A stretch of DNA of 64,000 bases from Gammaproteobacteria bacterium (GTDB lineage: Bacteria; Pseudomonadota; Gammaproteobacteria; Xanthomonadales; SZUA-36): positions 124,001 to 188,000 of the forward strand of contig JAJFLA010000049.1 in NCBI GenBank assembly GCA_021772935.1, in the 5' to 3' direction. Positions 34,532-43,732 of this stretch are shown in pieces. Under the pieces are notes generated by a model. It saw nothing but the letters and a program-made list of their open reading frames with translations. It was not told the DNA's origin and made no database searches. The position numbers were made by a program, and so were the translations under genes. How positions within the stretch are numbered: the first letter of the stretch is position 1; each line of letters begins with the position of its first letter.

Positions 34532-35872
34532 GTGCCCCGTATGTTCTGGAAGCTTTTTTTCTCAATATGGTTGAGCATTATGGCCTTTGCTGTCGTGGTC
34601 AGCTGGATCAACCAGACGGTCATTTTACGTAATGGCGTAGAGGAGCCGGCAGCGGCATTCGAGTCCAGGCTGAATCACTTTAAAAGTAAACTGGCCAGTG
34701 ATTTGAAGCAGGGTGGTGAGCGCAAGTTAAAGAAGGCTCTGCGAGACTTGCCGCCTCATATGCACAACCAGATTTTTGTGATGGATGCCAATGGCAATGA
34801 GCTATTGGGTCGTGAACGGGCACTTGGAAGACAGAAACAAGGCAGGTCAAGGCTCGCCAGCATGCAATTACGGGATGCAAATGGACAGGTTTACACATTG
34901 CTCAGTGCAAGCCGCAGACCCCCGCGTACGCTACTCGCGCCCGGTCCCCAGGGGGTAGGTCTGCGTCTGGGAGTAGCGGCTGTTATCAGCGCTCTGCTGA
35001 GTGTGTTACTGGCCCGATACCTGGCTGCGCCACTTGGACATTTGAGTCGTGCAAGTCGGCAGTTGGCGACCGGTGATCTAACCGTGAGGGTTGGCGCTAT
35101 CCTCGATCAGCGTAAAGATGAATTTGGTCAGCTGGCATTGGATATGGATGAGATGGCCGGTCGCTTGCAGGCTTCACAACAGGCCAATCAGCGCTTATTA
35201 CGTGACGTCAGCCACGAACTGCGCTCACCGCTGGCACGTTTACGTGTCGCGCTTGAAATCGCTCGCAACAAAGATCAAAGCCTGGTAGCTGCAGAACTGA
35301 ACCGTATTGAGTTGGAAAGCGAACGTCTGGAAAAGTTGGTCGATGAGGTCTTGAGCTTATTGCGTGAGTCATCTGCACCACAAGAGTTGAAGTTGTTACA
35401 TTTTGATCTGGCCGAAATGCTGCAAGATCTGGCCAACACGGTCAATTACGAAGTGGCTGATGATGGCGAGCAAATCGAATTGTGTTTACAAGCTCCGTTG
35501 ACACTGGAAGCTGATCAGGAACTACTTTGGCGTGTATTTGAAAACCTGCTGCGTAATGCTTTGCTGCATTCCGGTGGGTCCGGAAATATCCAGATATCTG
35601 CAAAACAGGTTTCCAGCAATGAACTTCAGGTTAGCGTGTCAGACTCAGGGCCGGGGATCGCTGAGACACATATCAGCAGGATATTTGAACCTTTTTACCG
35701 TGTTGACGAAGCACGTAATAGAAGTTCAGGTGGGCATGGTCTCGGCCTGGCGATTGCTGCCTCAGCGGTACGCCGCCATGGAGGCAGGATTTCAGCCTCA
35801 AACCGGCAAGGCGGGGGACTGGAGGTTTTGGTGTCTTTGCCCGTGCAGCAGGGACAGGATTCAGGCGCGTGA
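34532..35872 (+). CDS. cpxA: Sensor histidine kinase, CpxA-like
   Basis: 446 residues from GTG 34532 with AAGGAG at good spacing. N-terminal TM (FWKLFFSIWLSIMAFAVVVS), periplasmic loop, second TM (VAAVISALLSVLLARYLA), HAMP, HisKA phosphoacceptor LLRDVSHELRSPLARLRVAL, and HATPase_c (ENLLRNALLHS, DSGPGI, GHGLGLAIA). Senses envelope stress and phosphorylates CpxR. Its last 12 bp overlap the convergent epmA stop. Confidence 0.9.
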   Translation: MPRMFWKLFFSIWLSIMAFAVVVSWINQTVILRNGVEEPAAAFESRLNHFKSKLASDLKQGGERKLKKALRDLPPHMHNQIFVMDANGNELLGRERALGRQKQGRSRLASMQLRDANGQVYTLLSASRRPPRTLLAPGPQGVGLRLGVAAVISALLSVLLARYLAAPLGHLSRASRQLATGDLTVRVGAILDQRKDEFGQLALDMDEMAGRLQASQQANQRLLRDVSHELRSPLARLRVALEIARNKDQSLVAAELNRIELESERLEKLVDEVLSLLRESSAPQELKLLHFDLAEMLQDLANTVNYEVADDGEQIELCLQAPLTLEADQELLWRVFENLLRNALLHSGGSGNIQISAKQVSSNELQVSVSDSGPGIAETHISRIFEPFYRVDEARNRSSGGHGLGLAIAASAVRRHGGRISASNRQGGGLEVLVSLPVQQGQDSGA

Positions 35873-36814
35873 AAACGGGAAAGCAGTCACATCACTGATC
35901 GTATCCGCAGCAGTAATAGCCATCAGTAAACGATCTACACCAAGGGCGACGCCGGCACATTCCGGCAGACCGTGCTCGAGTGCTGCGAGCAGGTTTTGAT
36001 CGACTGCGTAGCTTGCTTTCCCGCGATTTTCACGTTGTGTATTGTCAGCTTCAAAGCGTCGTCGTTGTTCGATGGGGTCGGTTAATTCCTGATAACCATT
36101 GGCGAGTTCGGTACAGCCCAGGTAGAGCTCAAATCGTTCTGCCAGCGGGGGTGCTTCCGGGCGAACCCTGGCCAGTGCGGCCTGTTCGGCAGGAAAATCA
36201 TAAACAAATGTCAGGCATTTTTTGGGTAGGGCAGGTTGGATCACAAGACTGATTAGCAGATCGAGCCATTGTTTGCGCTCCAGTTCAATATCGTGGATGC
36301 CATGTTTCTTTGCTGTACTACGAAGTAATTGCTCATTTGCGGTGAACGGGTCAAGCTTAAGATAGTGTAAAAAAAGCTCCCGGTAAGTGAGTCTCTGTTG
36401 CGGCCATTGATCAAATTTTCCACGACCACAGTGCCTGACCAGCACAGCAACTTCTTTCATCAACTGCAAGTAACTAAAGTCAGTTCGGTACCACTCAAGC
36501 AAAGTAAACTCAGGGTTGTGACAACGACCTGATTCGTTGGCACGAAAGACTCGCCCGAGTTCAAAGATATCGCCACTACCTGCTGCCAACAGGCGTTTGA
36601 GTGCGAACTCCGGTGAGGTACGCAGGTAGCCACCGCTATCTATCTGGATGGATTGGATTTCAGGGTCGGTATTGCCGGCCATTGAGATCAATGGAGTTTC
36701 GACCTCCATGACATCCTGAGCGGAGAAGTAATCACGTATATCCCGCAGCAAACTGGCCCGTGCTTTCAAATGGGCGGGAGCGGCCGTGGGACGCCAGCTT
36801 TGAGTAGGGTTCAT
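35861..36814 (-). CDS. epmA: Elongation factor P--(R)-beta-lysine ligase EpmA
   Basis: 317 residues from ATG 36814; the frame is open further upstream but family alignment favours MNPTQSWRPTA. A free-standing class II lysyl-tRNA synthetase-like catalytic domain without anticodon-binding domain: EVETPLIS (motif 1), FELGRVFRANESGRCHNPEFTLLEWY (motif 2), GVALGVDRLLMAI (motif 3). It attaches beta-lysine to EF-P. No epmB or efp is in the window. Confidence 0.93.
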   Translation of the reverse strand: MNPTQSWRPTAAPAHLKARASLLRDIRDYFSAQDVMEVETPLISMAGNTDPEIQSIQIDSGGYLRTSPEFALKRLLAAGSGDIFELGRVFRANESGRCHNPEFTLLEWYRTDFSYLQLMKEVAVLVRHCGRGKFDQWPQQRLTYRELFLHYLKLDPFTANEQLLRSTAKKHGIHDIELERKQWLDLLISLVIQPALPKKCLTFVYDFPAEQAALARVRPEAPPLAERFELYLGCTELANGYQELTDPIEQRRRFEADNTQRENRGKASYAVDQNLLAALEHGLPECAGVALGVDRLLMAITAADTISDVTAFPFSRA

Positions 36815-36862
36815 GACACTGATTAGTTTGTGACCTTTCGATTGGAACTGGTATCTTAAATC

Positions 36863-36880
36863 AAAACGGGCTCTAACCCG
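36863..36880 (-). terminator. Possible hairpin downstream of the porin gene
   Basis: On the minus strand CGGG-TTAGAG-CCCG is followed by TTTT, 78 bp after the porin stop. The stem is short, so it is a weak candidate. Confidence 0.3.
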
Positions 36881-36957
36881 CATAATTCACCAAGGCGGGC
36901 TAAAGGGCCCGTCTCCAGTCGCTGTCAGTGCATACCACCGTGAGTCTTAAAGCATCA

Positions 36958-38256
36958 TCAGTATTTGAAACTTACATCCAGCTGCAGTTTATTGTAGTCA
37001 TCAAAGCCACCGGGTTTAAGACTGGTTTCATTGATGAAATAAGCGAATTGGGCATTGATGTTTTTATCGATGGCATAACTGCCTTTGAATTTGTGACCCC
37101 GGGAATCAGTGCCGCCACCACCAAAGTCTGAATCGGACAAAAGACCAAGCACAGAATCGGCTTCAAGCTCCTGGTAAACATAAGCCAGTTCCCATTGGCC
37201 TTTGTTTTTTGCCTTGCCGACCTTGAGACCGAAAGCATAGGCGCTATCATTTTCTTTGACTGCCTGATTTTGAACGATGTTCGCAAAAAGCAATGCTGGC
37301 TTACCGAAAACACTGAAACCCAGGTCTGCGAACAACTCAACTTCTTCGTAGTCATACAGATAGGTGTTGGTCACAGAGTTAAAGCTGTTACCAAAAAAGT
37401 CTGTGTCATCACCAAAAAAAGAACCACTGCCTGCGGTATCAAATCGATGGTACCCCATCCCAACCGTCAATTTTAAGGCATCTCCAACCGGTATTTGGAT
37501 ACCTGCCTGGGTCAGAAACGCAAATAATTGCTCCTTTTTACTGTCACTTTCAATCCAGGTACCCACTCCATTGGCAAACCAATTGCCATTGTCCCATTTG
37601 AAACCGATGCCTTCCGGTCGCCAATCCCCGTCCCAAAGCAGGCCGGTTTTACCGCTCTTGTGAATGTAGTTGCTGAACTTACCAGCGATAATATGTGTAT
37701 TGGCTAATCCGGACCAGTCAAAGTAAGCCAGGTCCAGGTTAAGACTCTTGGTTGAGCCGCCCCCACCAAGGGTCTGGTTTGAAGAGAGTGGGTCGTCACT
37801 GCCGCTGGCGAGCCCAAGCCCGACCGATACGGTCGGCGATACATCTGCAATGAGTGCGGCGCGTGCGCGGATACGATTGCGGTTGCGATTGGGCTTGCCG
37901 TCGACATCAGTATTTTCGTAACGATAACGGAAGTCACCTTTCCAATGTAACCGGTCAGTCCAGTCAGGTGGTGTCACTTGTTGTTGCAGTTTGTTGGTGA
38001 TCGCATCGGTTTTTTCATTCACTGCAGTCACCGCTACTGCGGTTTCCTGGTTGTGTTTCTCCAATTTCGCATTGGCTGTTGTTAGTGCGTGGTTTTCAGC
38101 TTCAAGACGATCCAGTCGCTGGCTTAACGCCAGCAATTGTTCTCGTACGGCTGTCAGTTCCTCATCGCTTGCGGCATGTGTGACCACCGGTGGCAACAGC
38201 AGTAGCGCACATAATGTAATGATCATTCCGAATGGTGCTTTTGTGTAAGGCAGCAT
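36958..38256 (-). CDS. Putative outer-membrane porin (Porin_5-like)
   Basis: 432 residues from ATG 38256, chosen because GAGGAA precedes it. Signal MLPYTKAPFGMIITL...VVTHA, then a coiled coil (DEELTAVREQLLALSQRLDRLEAENHAL), then a beta barrel of amphipathic strands ending in the aromatic KLQLDVSFKY expected at an outer-membrane C-terminus. It begins 45 bp after pstS on the same strand and is probably cotranscribed, so it may serve phosphate or anion passage in low phosphate; this is inference from position. Confidence 0.85.
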   Translation of the reverse strand: MLPYTKAPFGMIITLCALLLLPPVVTHAASDEELTAVREQLLALSQRLDRLEAENHALTTANAKLEKHNQETAVAVTAVNEKTDAITNKLQQQVTPPDWTDRLHWKGDFRYRYENTDVDGKPNRNRNRIRARAALIADVSPTVSVGLGLASGSDDPLSSNQTLGGGGSTKSLNLDLAYFDWSGLANTHIIAGKFSNYIHKSGKTGLLWDGDWRPEGIGFKWDNGNWFANGVGTWIESDSKKEQLFAFLTQAGIQIPVGDALKLTVGMGYHRFDTAGSGSFFGDDTDFFGNSFNSVTNTYLYDYEEVELFADLGFSVFGKPALLFANIVQNQAVKENDSAYAFGLKVGKAKNKGQWELAYVYQELEADSVLGLLSDSDFGGGGTDSRGHKFKGSYAIDKNINAQFAYFINETSLKPGGFDDYNKLQLDVSFKY

Positions 38257-38301
38257 GACTAATTCCTCTGTTTTCTTCATCGTATTTGTTACATACCAGA
38301 A

Positions 38302-39270
38302 CTACTGAATCTTAAGCGTTTCCCGTTTGGCGATTTTAGCCGGCAAGGGGATATAACCATCTTTGACGACGACTTGCTGGCCGTCACGCGACAAAACAAG
38401 CTTGATGAACTCTTTCGTCAGGGGTGGCAACGGCCTGCCAGGCGTTTTGTTTACATAAATGTAGAGAAAACGTGCCAGCGGGTAGGTGCCGGAAATTGCA
38501 TTTACCGGGCTGGCCGCAATAAATTCTTTTCCGGTATTGCGAGACAAGGGAATCGCTCGTACAGAAGAAGTTGTGTAGCCGATTCCCGAGTAACCGATAC
38601 CGTTGACGGATGCACTGACTGACTGCACGACTGAAGCAGATCCTGGCTGTTCATTGACCGTATTTTTATAGTCACCCTTGCAAAGTGCTTTGCTCTTGAA
38701 ATAACCATAAGTGCCGGAAACTGAGTTACGTCCATAGAGTTGAATTTCACGTGAGGCCCATGAACCTGTGAGACCTAAATCGCCCCATCCATTGATGTCG
38801 TTGGGTTCGCCACAGGTTCTGGTTGAAGAGAAAATGGCATCAAGCTGAGGAATTGTAAGTCCCTTAATCGGATTATCCTTGTGTACAAAAACAGCCAGGG
38901 CGTCGATTGCCACCGCAATGGCTGTGGGTTTGTAAGCAAACTTCTTCTCAAATGCCTCTATTTCCTTGTCCTTCATCAATCGACTCATAGGTCCGAGGTT
39001 GGAGGTGTTTTCAGCGAGAGCTGGCGGTGCAGTAGAAGACCCAGCTGCCTGGATTTGTACATTGACATTAGGGTAGGTCTTTTTAAAAGACTCGGCCCAC
39101 AAGGTCATCAGGTTGGCCAGCGTGTCTGAACCCACACTGGACAAATTGCCCGAGACACCGGAGGTTTTTTCATAAGTCGGCAGGTTTTCGTCCACCAGGG
39201 TTTGAGCGAAAACGGCAGTTACATTGAAAAGCGTAGCAGACACAAGCATTGCAGCAATACCATGTTTCAT
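38302..39270 (-). CDS. pstS: Phosphate-binding protein PstS
   Basis: 322 residues from ATG 39270 (GGGAGGAG upstream). Signal [23 protein letters not shown], then a PstS-like periplasmic binding fold: [58 protein letters not shown]. It captures phosphate for PstCAB, which is encoded about 19 kb away. A Pho box lies 73 bp upstream. Confidence 0.93.
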   Translation of the reverse strand: MKHGIAAMLVSATLFNVTAVFAQTLVDENLPTYEKTSGVSGNLSSVGSDTLANLMTLWAESFKKTYPNVNVQIQAAGSSTAPPALAENTSNLGPMSRLMKDKEIEAFEKKFAYKPTAIAVAIDALAVFVHKDNPIKGLTIPQLDAIFSSTRTCGEPNDINGWGDLGLTGSWASREIQLYGRNSVSGTYGYFKSKALCKGDYKNTVNEQPGSASVVQSVSASVNGIGYSGIGYTTSSVRAIPLSRNTGKEFIAASPVNAISGTYPLARFLYIYVNKTPGRPLPPLTKEFIKLVLSRDGQQVVVKDGYIPLPAKIAKRETLKIQ

Positions 39271-39342
39271 TGATGTACTCCTCCCGAAGCTTTGTAAGTT
39301 TGAGGTTGGGCTCGAGGCCAGTGTTGAGAATGGTAATGGGTT

Positions 39343-39364
39343 TATATGACAGTGATGTGACATC
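39343..39364 (-). promoter_or_regulatory. PhoB box upstream of pstS
   Basis: On the minus strand two TGTCA half-sites 11 bp apart are seen (in GATGTCACATC and ACTGTCATATA). The site is 73 bp before the pstS ATG, within the phoR-pstS gap. Confidence 0.65.
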
Positions 39365-39410
39365 TATTGATTTTATAAGAATTGTCACCAGCGACAGTCT
39401 CTGAACGGGG

Positions 39411-40703
39411 TTATATCAGCTTTTGAGGCTTTCTCTTTGGCGGGAAAATGCAACGAAACTCGCTGCCTTCACCATACTCGCTTCTTATTTCCAGTTTTGC
39501 ATCGTGACTGTGGAGTACATGTTTGACAATGGCAAGTCCGAGGCCAGTGCCGCCGGTCTTTCGGTTACGGTCATCGCCCACACGGTAGAATCGTTCAGTA
39601 ATACGGGGAATATCACGGTGTGGAATGCCGACGCCATTATCTTTGACGCTCAAGGTTGGGCCCGCAGTGGTTTCCTGCCAGGTTACATTAATTTTACCTT
39701 GTGTCGGCGTGTAGTTGACCGCATTCAGAATGAGATTCTGGAAGGCACTTTTGAGATCAAGCTGCACACCACTTATATTCAATCCAGGCTCGATCTTGAA
39801 GTTGATTTCATGGTTGTCCTGGCTAAGCTCTTTTGCTTGCTCAGCTAGCTGGGTCAGCATGGTCGGGACATCAACCTCAACCGCACCATTTTGTTTGTCT
39901 GTCTGCTGTAACCTGGAGAGTTCAAGCAGGTCTTCCAGTAAGGCGTGCATTTGGCGTGCCTGTTTGAACATGCGTTCTATTACTTCTGGGTCTGGTGTCC
40001 CAGCTTCCGTTTTGAGTACCTCCAGATAACCGAGCAGAACGGTTAAGGGCGTGCGTAATTCATGAGAGACATTGGCAACCAGGTCGTGCCGTATGCGATC
40101 AAGGTTGCGTATGTCAGTGATGTTCCGAAGGATTAATAAACGCTGGTTTTTTCTGAAACGCACGGCATTTATTTGCAGACTGATGTTGTCATCAGTAGGG
40201 CAGCTTATTTCCAGGTTGCTCTGTAGTTCGTCGTGAATGGCAAGCCAGTCGGCAAAGGCTGGTTCGCGGATGAGATTGGTCACAGCCTGGCCCTGATCAA
40301 TAGGTGTTTTCAGACCGAGCAATCGCATCGCCGGGTCGTTAAACCACCGGATGAGATCATGACTGTCTATCACCAGTGTGGCATCTGGGAAAGCATCAGT
40401 CATTCCTTCAAAATCATCAATAACCTCTTGGTATTGGAGATTTCGTTTTATATTCTGTTTTTGTAGAGTGGCAATACGATCAAATATCTCTGCCCACATT
40501 CCGAAGCTTTCTGGCGGGTCCAATTTCCAGGATTGTAACCACCGGTACAGGCGTAAACTGTTATAAAGCTGCCAGGCCAGGTAAGCCAACAGAAATATGC
40601 CCATCATCACCAGCAATTGCCCGGACCACCAGCCAATCAGCAAGGCTACAAGCACACCACCAAGCAACCGGGTCAGATGGTATGTCCAGTCAGATTTGAT
40701 CAT
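39411..40703 (-). CDS. phoR: Phosphate regulon sensor kinase PhoR
   Basis: 430 residues. Two N-terminal hydrophobic segments (about 11-43) without a periplasmic domain, a PAS-like domain (DAFPDATLVIDSHDLIRWFND), then HisKA with DLVANVSHELRTPLTVLLGYLE and HATPase_c with LILNAVNYTP, DNGVGI and GTGLGLAIV. This is the PhoR layout; it phosphorylates PhoB when phosphate is scarce. It lies 16 bp after phoB, and a perfect palindrome overlaps the phoB stop. Confidence 0.92.
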   Translation of the reverse strand: MIKSDWTYHLTRLLGGVLVALLIGWWSGQLLVMMGIFLLAYLAWQLYNSLRLYRWLQSWKLDPPESFGMWAEIFDRIATLQKQNIKRNLQYQEVIDDFEGMTDAFPDATLVIDSHDLIRWFNDPAMRLLGLKTPIDQGQAVTNLIREPAFADWLAIHDELQSNLEISCPTDDNISLQINAVRFRKNQRLLILRNITDIRNLDRIRHDLVANVSHELRTPLTVLLGYLEVLKTEAGTPDPEVIERMFKQARQMHALLEDLLELSRLQQTDKQNGAVEVDVPTMLTQLAEQAKELSQDNHEINFKIEPGLNISGVQLDLKSAFQNLILNAVNYTPTQGKINVTWQETTAGPTLSVKDNGVGIPHRDIPRITERFYRVGDDRNRKTGGTGLGLAIVKHVLHSHDAKLEIRSEYGEGSEFRCIFPPKRKPQKLI

Positions 40704-40714
40704 TTTTGTTGGAG

Positions 40715-40728
40715 GAGCACTAGTGCTC
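40715..40728. repeat. Perfect 14-bp palindrome at the phoB-phoR junction
   Basis: GAGCACTAGTGCTC overlaps the phoB stop codon and precedes the phoR start by 11 bp. As RNA it could fold or mask the phoR start, which lacks a Shine-Dalgarno. Significance uncertain. Confidence 0.35.
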
Positions 40729-41436
40729 TTCAGCTACAAAGCGATAACCATGGCTGCGCACCGTTTGTATGTAGTGTTCGAGATTTTTCTCCTGCAGGAT
40801 TTTCCTCAAGCGTCTGACGTGGACATCTACCGTACGTTCTTCAAGGAAGACATTGGTTCCCCACACGTGGTCAAGTAGTTGTGAACGGCTATAGGCACGT
40901 TTTTCATGGCTCATGAAAAACTCAAGTAAGCGATACTCGGTTGGTCCGATATGGGTTAGTTTCTGATCGAGAAAAACCTGTCGTGAAGCCGTATCCATGG
41001 TAATGGAACCGCTTGTGATTTTGCCGTCCGCACCGCCTGGGTCAGATCTGCGTAGAACTGCGGTAATCCTGGCGGTCAGTTCACGTGGGGAAAACGGTTT
41101 AATAATGTAATCATCTGCACCGGCGTTTAAGCCTAGCACCTTGTCATCTTCAGAAACCTTGGCGGTTAACATGATAATGGGAATATCCGCTGTCACCGGG
41201 TTGTTTCGCAAGCGGCGGGTCAGTTCCGGGCCACTCATATTGGGCATCATCCAATCCAGCAATACTATGTCGGGGCATTTTTCATTGATTTTTCTCAGAG
41301 CCTCCCTACCATCTCCGGCGCAGCGTACGCTCATATCTGATTTACTGAGTGTAAACCTGATCATTTCCCGAATGGCTGATTCGTCATCAACAACCAGTAC
41401 AGTGATTTGATTTGCGGTCACAAGCTTTCCTGACAT
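40720..41436 (-). CDS. phoB: Phosphate regulon response regulator PhoB
   Basis: 238 residues. Receiver domain (ITVLVVDDESAIREMIRFTL, phosphoacceptor in DIVLLDWMMPNMSG, TAKVSEDD, K of YIIKPFSPREL) and OmpR-type winged helix with GPTEYRLLEFFMSHEKRAYSR and ERTVDVHVRRLRKIL. The WMMPNMSG form is characteristic of PhoB. Own promoter carries a Pho box, so autoregulation is expected. Confidence 0.95.
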   Translation of the reverse strand: MSGKLVTANQITVLVVDDESAIREMIRFTLSKSDMSVRCAGDGREALRKINEKCPDIVLLDWMMPNMSGPELTRRLRNNPVTADIPIIMLTAKVSEDDKVLGLNAGADDYIIKPFSPRELTARITAVLRRSDPGGADGKITSGSITMDTASRQVFLDQKLTHIGPTEYRLLEFFMSHEKRAYSRSQLLDHVWGTNVFLEERTVDVHVRRLRKILQEKNLEHYIQTVRSHGYRFVAEEH

Positions 41437-41480
41437 TTTAACGGGTGGGCATCAATACCCAATCGGCGTCTGACCTGTAC

Positions 41481-41513
41481 ATTATAAGATGGTATATGAC
41501 AATTTGATGACAA
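41481..41513 (-). promoter_or_regulatory. phoB: PhoB-activated promoter of phoBR
   Basis: On the minus strand two 11-bp repeats TTGTCATCAAA and TTGTCATATAC form a nearly ideal Pho box (41492-41513); a TATAAT -10 hexamer follows 5 nt later (41481-41486), replacing a normal -35. It is 45 bp upstream of the phoB ATG. Confidence 0.75.
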
Positions 41514-41543
41514 ATGTGGAACGGAGTTGGGGTGTGTCTTGGC

Positions 41544-43022
41544 TTATTTGTCTGATTCACCTGCTTCAATACGTAATTCCATCAACCTTGCGCTGACCCT
41601 CGCGCGCTGGTAATAATCAAGATCTGAGCGCCTGGCAAGGCTTTCCAGTTGTATGATCGCTTCCTGGGTTCCACCGCGTTGGTAATAGGATTCTGCGATC
41701 GCTTCGGTTGACCGGACTTCATCGCCGGCAAGATTGGCTGCTTGCGCGTACAGTGCATAAAGTGTGGGGTTGTTTTTGCGAGAGACAAGCTGCTGTCTCA
41801 GTACAACACTGGCAATTTCAGCCAGTTCGGGTTTGTTTTGGTTCAAAAGGGCTTTACTGTACTCAAGAGCAATCGCCTGGCTGCCTGGAAAGCTATGGTA
41901 TAAGTCAGCGAAGGCTTCAATGGCCTGTTCATGCTGACCTCTTTTCAGTTGCAGGTTGGCCATTTGCAATTGAAATGCCATTCTTGAAGGCTCTTGTTCC
42001 AATAGATTACTGAGTATGGCCTCAGATTTGTCGTATTCAGCGTTTCTTTGTTGTGCAATTGCCAGACCATAAAGGTTTCCGTTTTTTCTTGCCTCGGTGA
42101 GTGGTTTTTCTAATTCGGTATTAAAATGTTTGATGGCCTCGTTCGCATCCTTCTCAAGCAATGCCCGCAGCCTGGCCTGCACAATATAAAATTGCCTACC
42201 TTCGGCGGTCTCCACCGGTGGCAGGTTTTGAATGCGGTTCTCCGCTTCGGCGATACGGTTGACGGATACCGGGTGCGTACGCAGAAATTCTGGTGGACCT
42301 TCACCATTAGCACGAGTGGTTTGCCCCATCTTTTCAAAAAAATCAGCCATGCCTTGTGGGTCGTAACCGCTGGCAGCCAGTGTCCTGATGCCTACCCGAT
42401 CGGCCTCGACTTCATTGTGTCGTGTGAAATTGATTTGAGCCTGCATTGCTGCAGCCTGCGCACCCATGACGGCCCCGCTGATGACGTCACCATTGCCACC
42501 ACTGGCGAGGATCAAACCCATCATGGCCAGCATGGCGAGAATATTCATGGTCTTGGCCTTTTCAAATGCCCGATACATATGAAGTTGGGTGATGTGGGCA
42601 ATTTCGTGTGACAAGACGCCGGCTACCTCGTCTTGTGTTTCTGCCAGCAGGATCAAGCCGCTGTGCAATGCAATTACTCCACCGGGCGCTGCAAAGGCGT
42701 TGATCACTGACTGGTCGAGCACTACAAAGGTAAAGGCGGCTCCCGGCTGGTCGCTTCGTGAAGCCAGGTTAAACCCCATATCCGAAAAGAAATCATTGAT
42801 CAGTGGGTCTTCAATTAGCAGTTCATAAGCCCGCATCTGGCGGACCAGACCCTCCGCATACTCGCGCTCTTCACTGTTTGAAAGCACGTTACTGGCAGAG
42901 TTACCCAGCTCAGGTAAGTGGACACGTCCAGTCTGTGCAATACTCGACAGGCTGATGAAGGTTACCAGAACCGCAAGCAGAACTTGTTTCAATGACCCAT
43001 GTTTTTTCTTGACCGGAACCAT
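41544..43022 (-). CDS. bepA: M48 metalloprotease, BepA-like
   Basis: 492 residues with signal (about 10-30) and AAGGAA before the ATG. Zinc peptidase domain: GVIALHSGLILLAETQDEVAGVLSHEIAHITQLH (HExxH) and NEVEADRVGIRTLAASGYD (third ligand E), followed by a TPR-like helical C-terminal half. This is the BepA (YfgC) layout, a periplasmic protease and chaperone acting on outer-membrane barrel and LptD assembly. Its gene stands opposite a glutaredoxin gene. Confidence 0.9.
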   Translation of the reverse strand: MVPVKKKHGSLKQVLLAVLVTFISLSSIAQTGRVHLPELGNSASNVLSNSEEREYAEGLVRQMRAYELLIEDPLINDFFSDMGFNLASRSDQPGAAFTFVVLDQSVINAFAAPGGVIALHSGLILLAETQDEVAGVLSHEIAHITQLHMYRAFEKAKTMNILAMLAMMGLILASGGNGDVISGAVMGAQAAAMQAQINFTRHNEVEADRVGIRTLAASGYDPQGMADFFEKMGQTTRANGEGPPEFLRTHPVSVNRIAEAENRIQNLPPVETAEGRQFYIVQARLRALLEKDANEAIKHFNTELEKPLTEARKNGNLYGLAIAQQRNAEYDKSEAILSNLLEQEPSRMAFQLQMANLQLKRGQHEQAIEAFADLYHSFPGSQAIALEYSKALLNQNKPELAEIASVVLRQQLVSRKNNPTLYALYAQAANLAGDEVRSTEAIAESYYQRGGTQEAIIQLESLARRSDLDYYQRARVSARLMELRIEAGESDK

Positions 43023-43234
43023 ACTTTCCTTGAGACTGATGAAATCGTTTCTGAGACACTGCTCATGCCAAATTGTTCGTTTAAGCGACCAATTAATGAT
43101 GATGCACTACACCAGTTTATCCCAGGCTTCTGTTTGAGAAGCCCTTGGTTCATGCACCAACTAATTACGGGCCGCCTGTATGCAGAGTGTAAACCAGATT
43201 GAATCATACTTAATTATCATAAGCGTAAATTACC

Positions 43235-43471
43235 ATGCAAATTAAAATGTACACTAAAGCTTACTGCTCTTTCTGTTATGCAGCAAAGAGACTGTTGGCC
43301 AAACGAGGTCTTGCGTTTGAAGAGATACCATTGTCGGGCAATGCCATGGTGGAACAGGAAATGTGGGCGCTGACCGGTGGCAAGACAGTTCCGCAAATCC
43401 TGATAGACGGCAAACCCATCGGTGGCTACACAGAATTGATTGAGATGGATTCGGATGGTAAATTGCAGTAG
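43235..43471 (+). CDS. Glutaredoxin, GrxC-like
   Basis: 78 residues, a minimal glutaredoxin: active site CSFC in TKAYCSFCYAAKRLL, the cis-proline TVPQILID and the glutathione-binding GGYTELIEMDSDGKL end. It reduces disulfides with glutathione in the cytoplasm. The Cys-Ser-Phe-Cys site differs from the usual CPYC/CPFC by lacking the proline. Confidence 0.9.
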   Translation: MQIKMYTKAYCSFCYAAKRLLAKRGLAFEEIPLSGNAMVEQEMWALTGGKTVPQILIDGKPIGGYTELIEMDSDGKLQ

Positions 43472-43732
43472 TGTTAAGTCCAGCGAGGGTGGTCGGCTTC
43501 AGGTCTGAAAACCCCAATGTTGCTTTACTGCAACTTCGCTTAACTAGGCTTTATTGACACTACATTTCTTTGAAAATATCAGGCTTACTTATTTTTATCA
43601 TTCTTCTTTGGTAAAACATCATGTTATCTTGTGTTTATAAACCTAAACCTAGGTTGCTTTCTTATTTGCCCTGATAGGGTCCTTTACGTTGACTTATTGT
43701 TGTTTTCCTGCCATATTCCTTCATAATTACAT

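Noticed and set aside
36958-38280. Longer porin start at 38280
   Set aside because: ATG 38256 has GAGGAA at good spacing and a better signal peptide.
43645-43655. AACCTAGGTT palindrome in the gap before the barrel gene
   Set aside because: Ten bp palindromes of this kind are expected by chance in an AT-rich gap, and no promoter context was seen.
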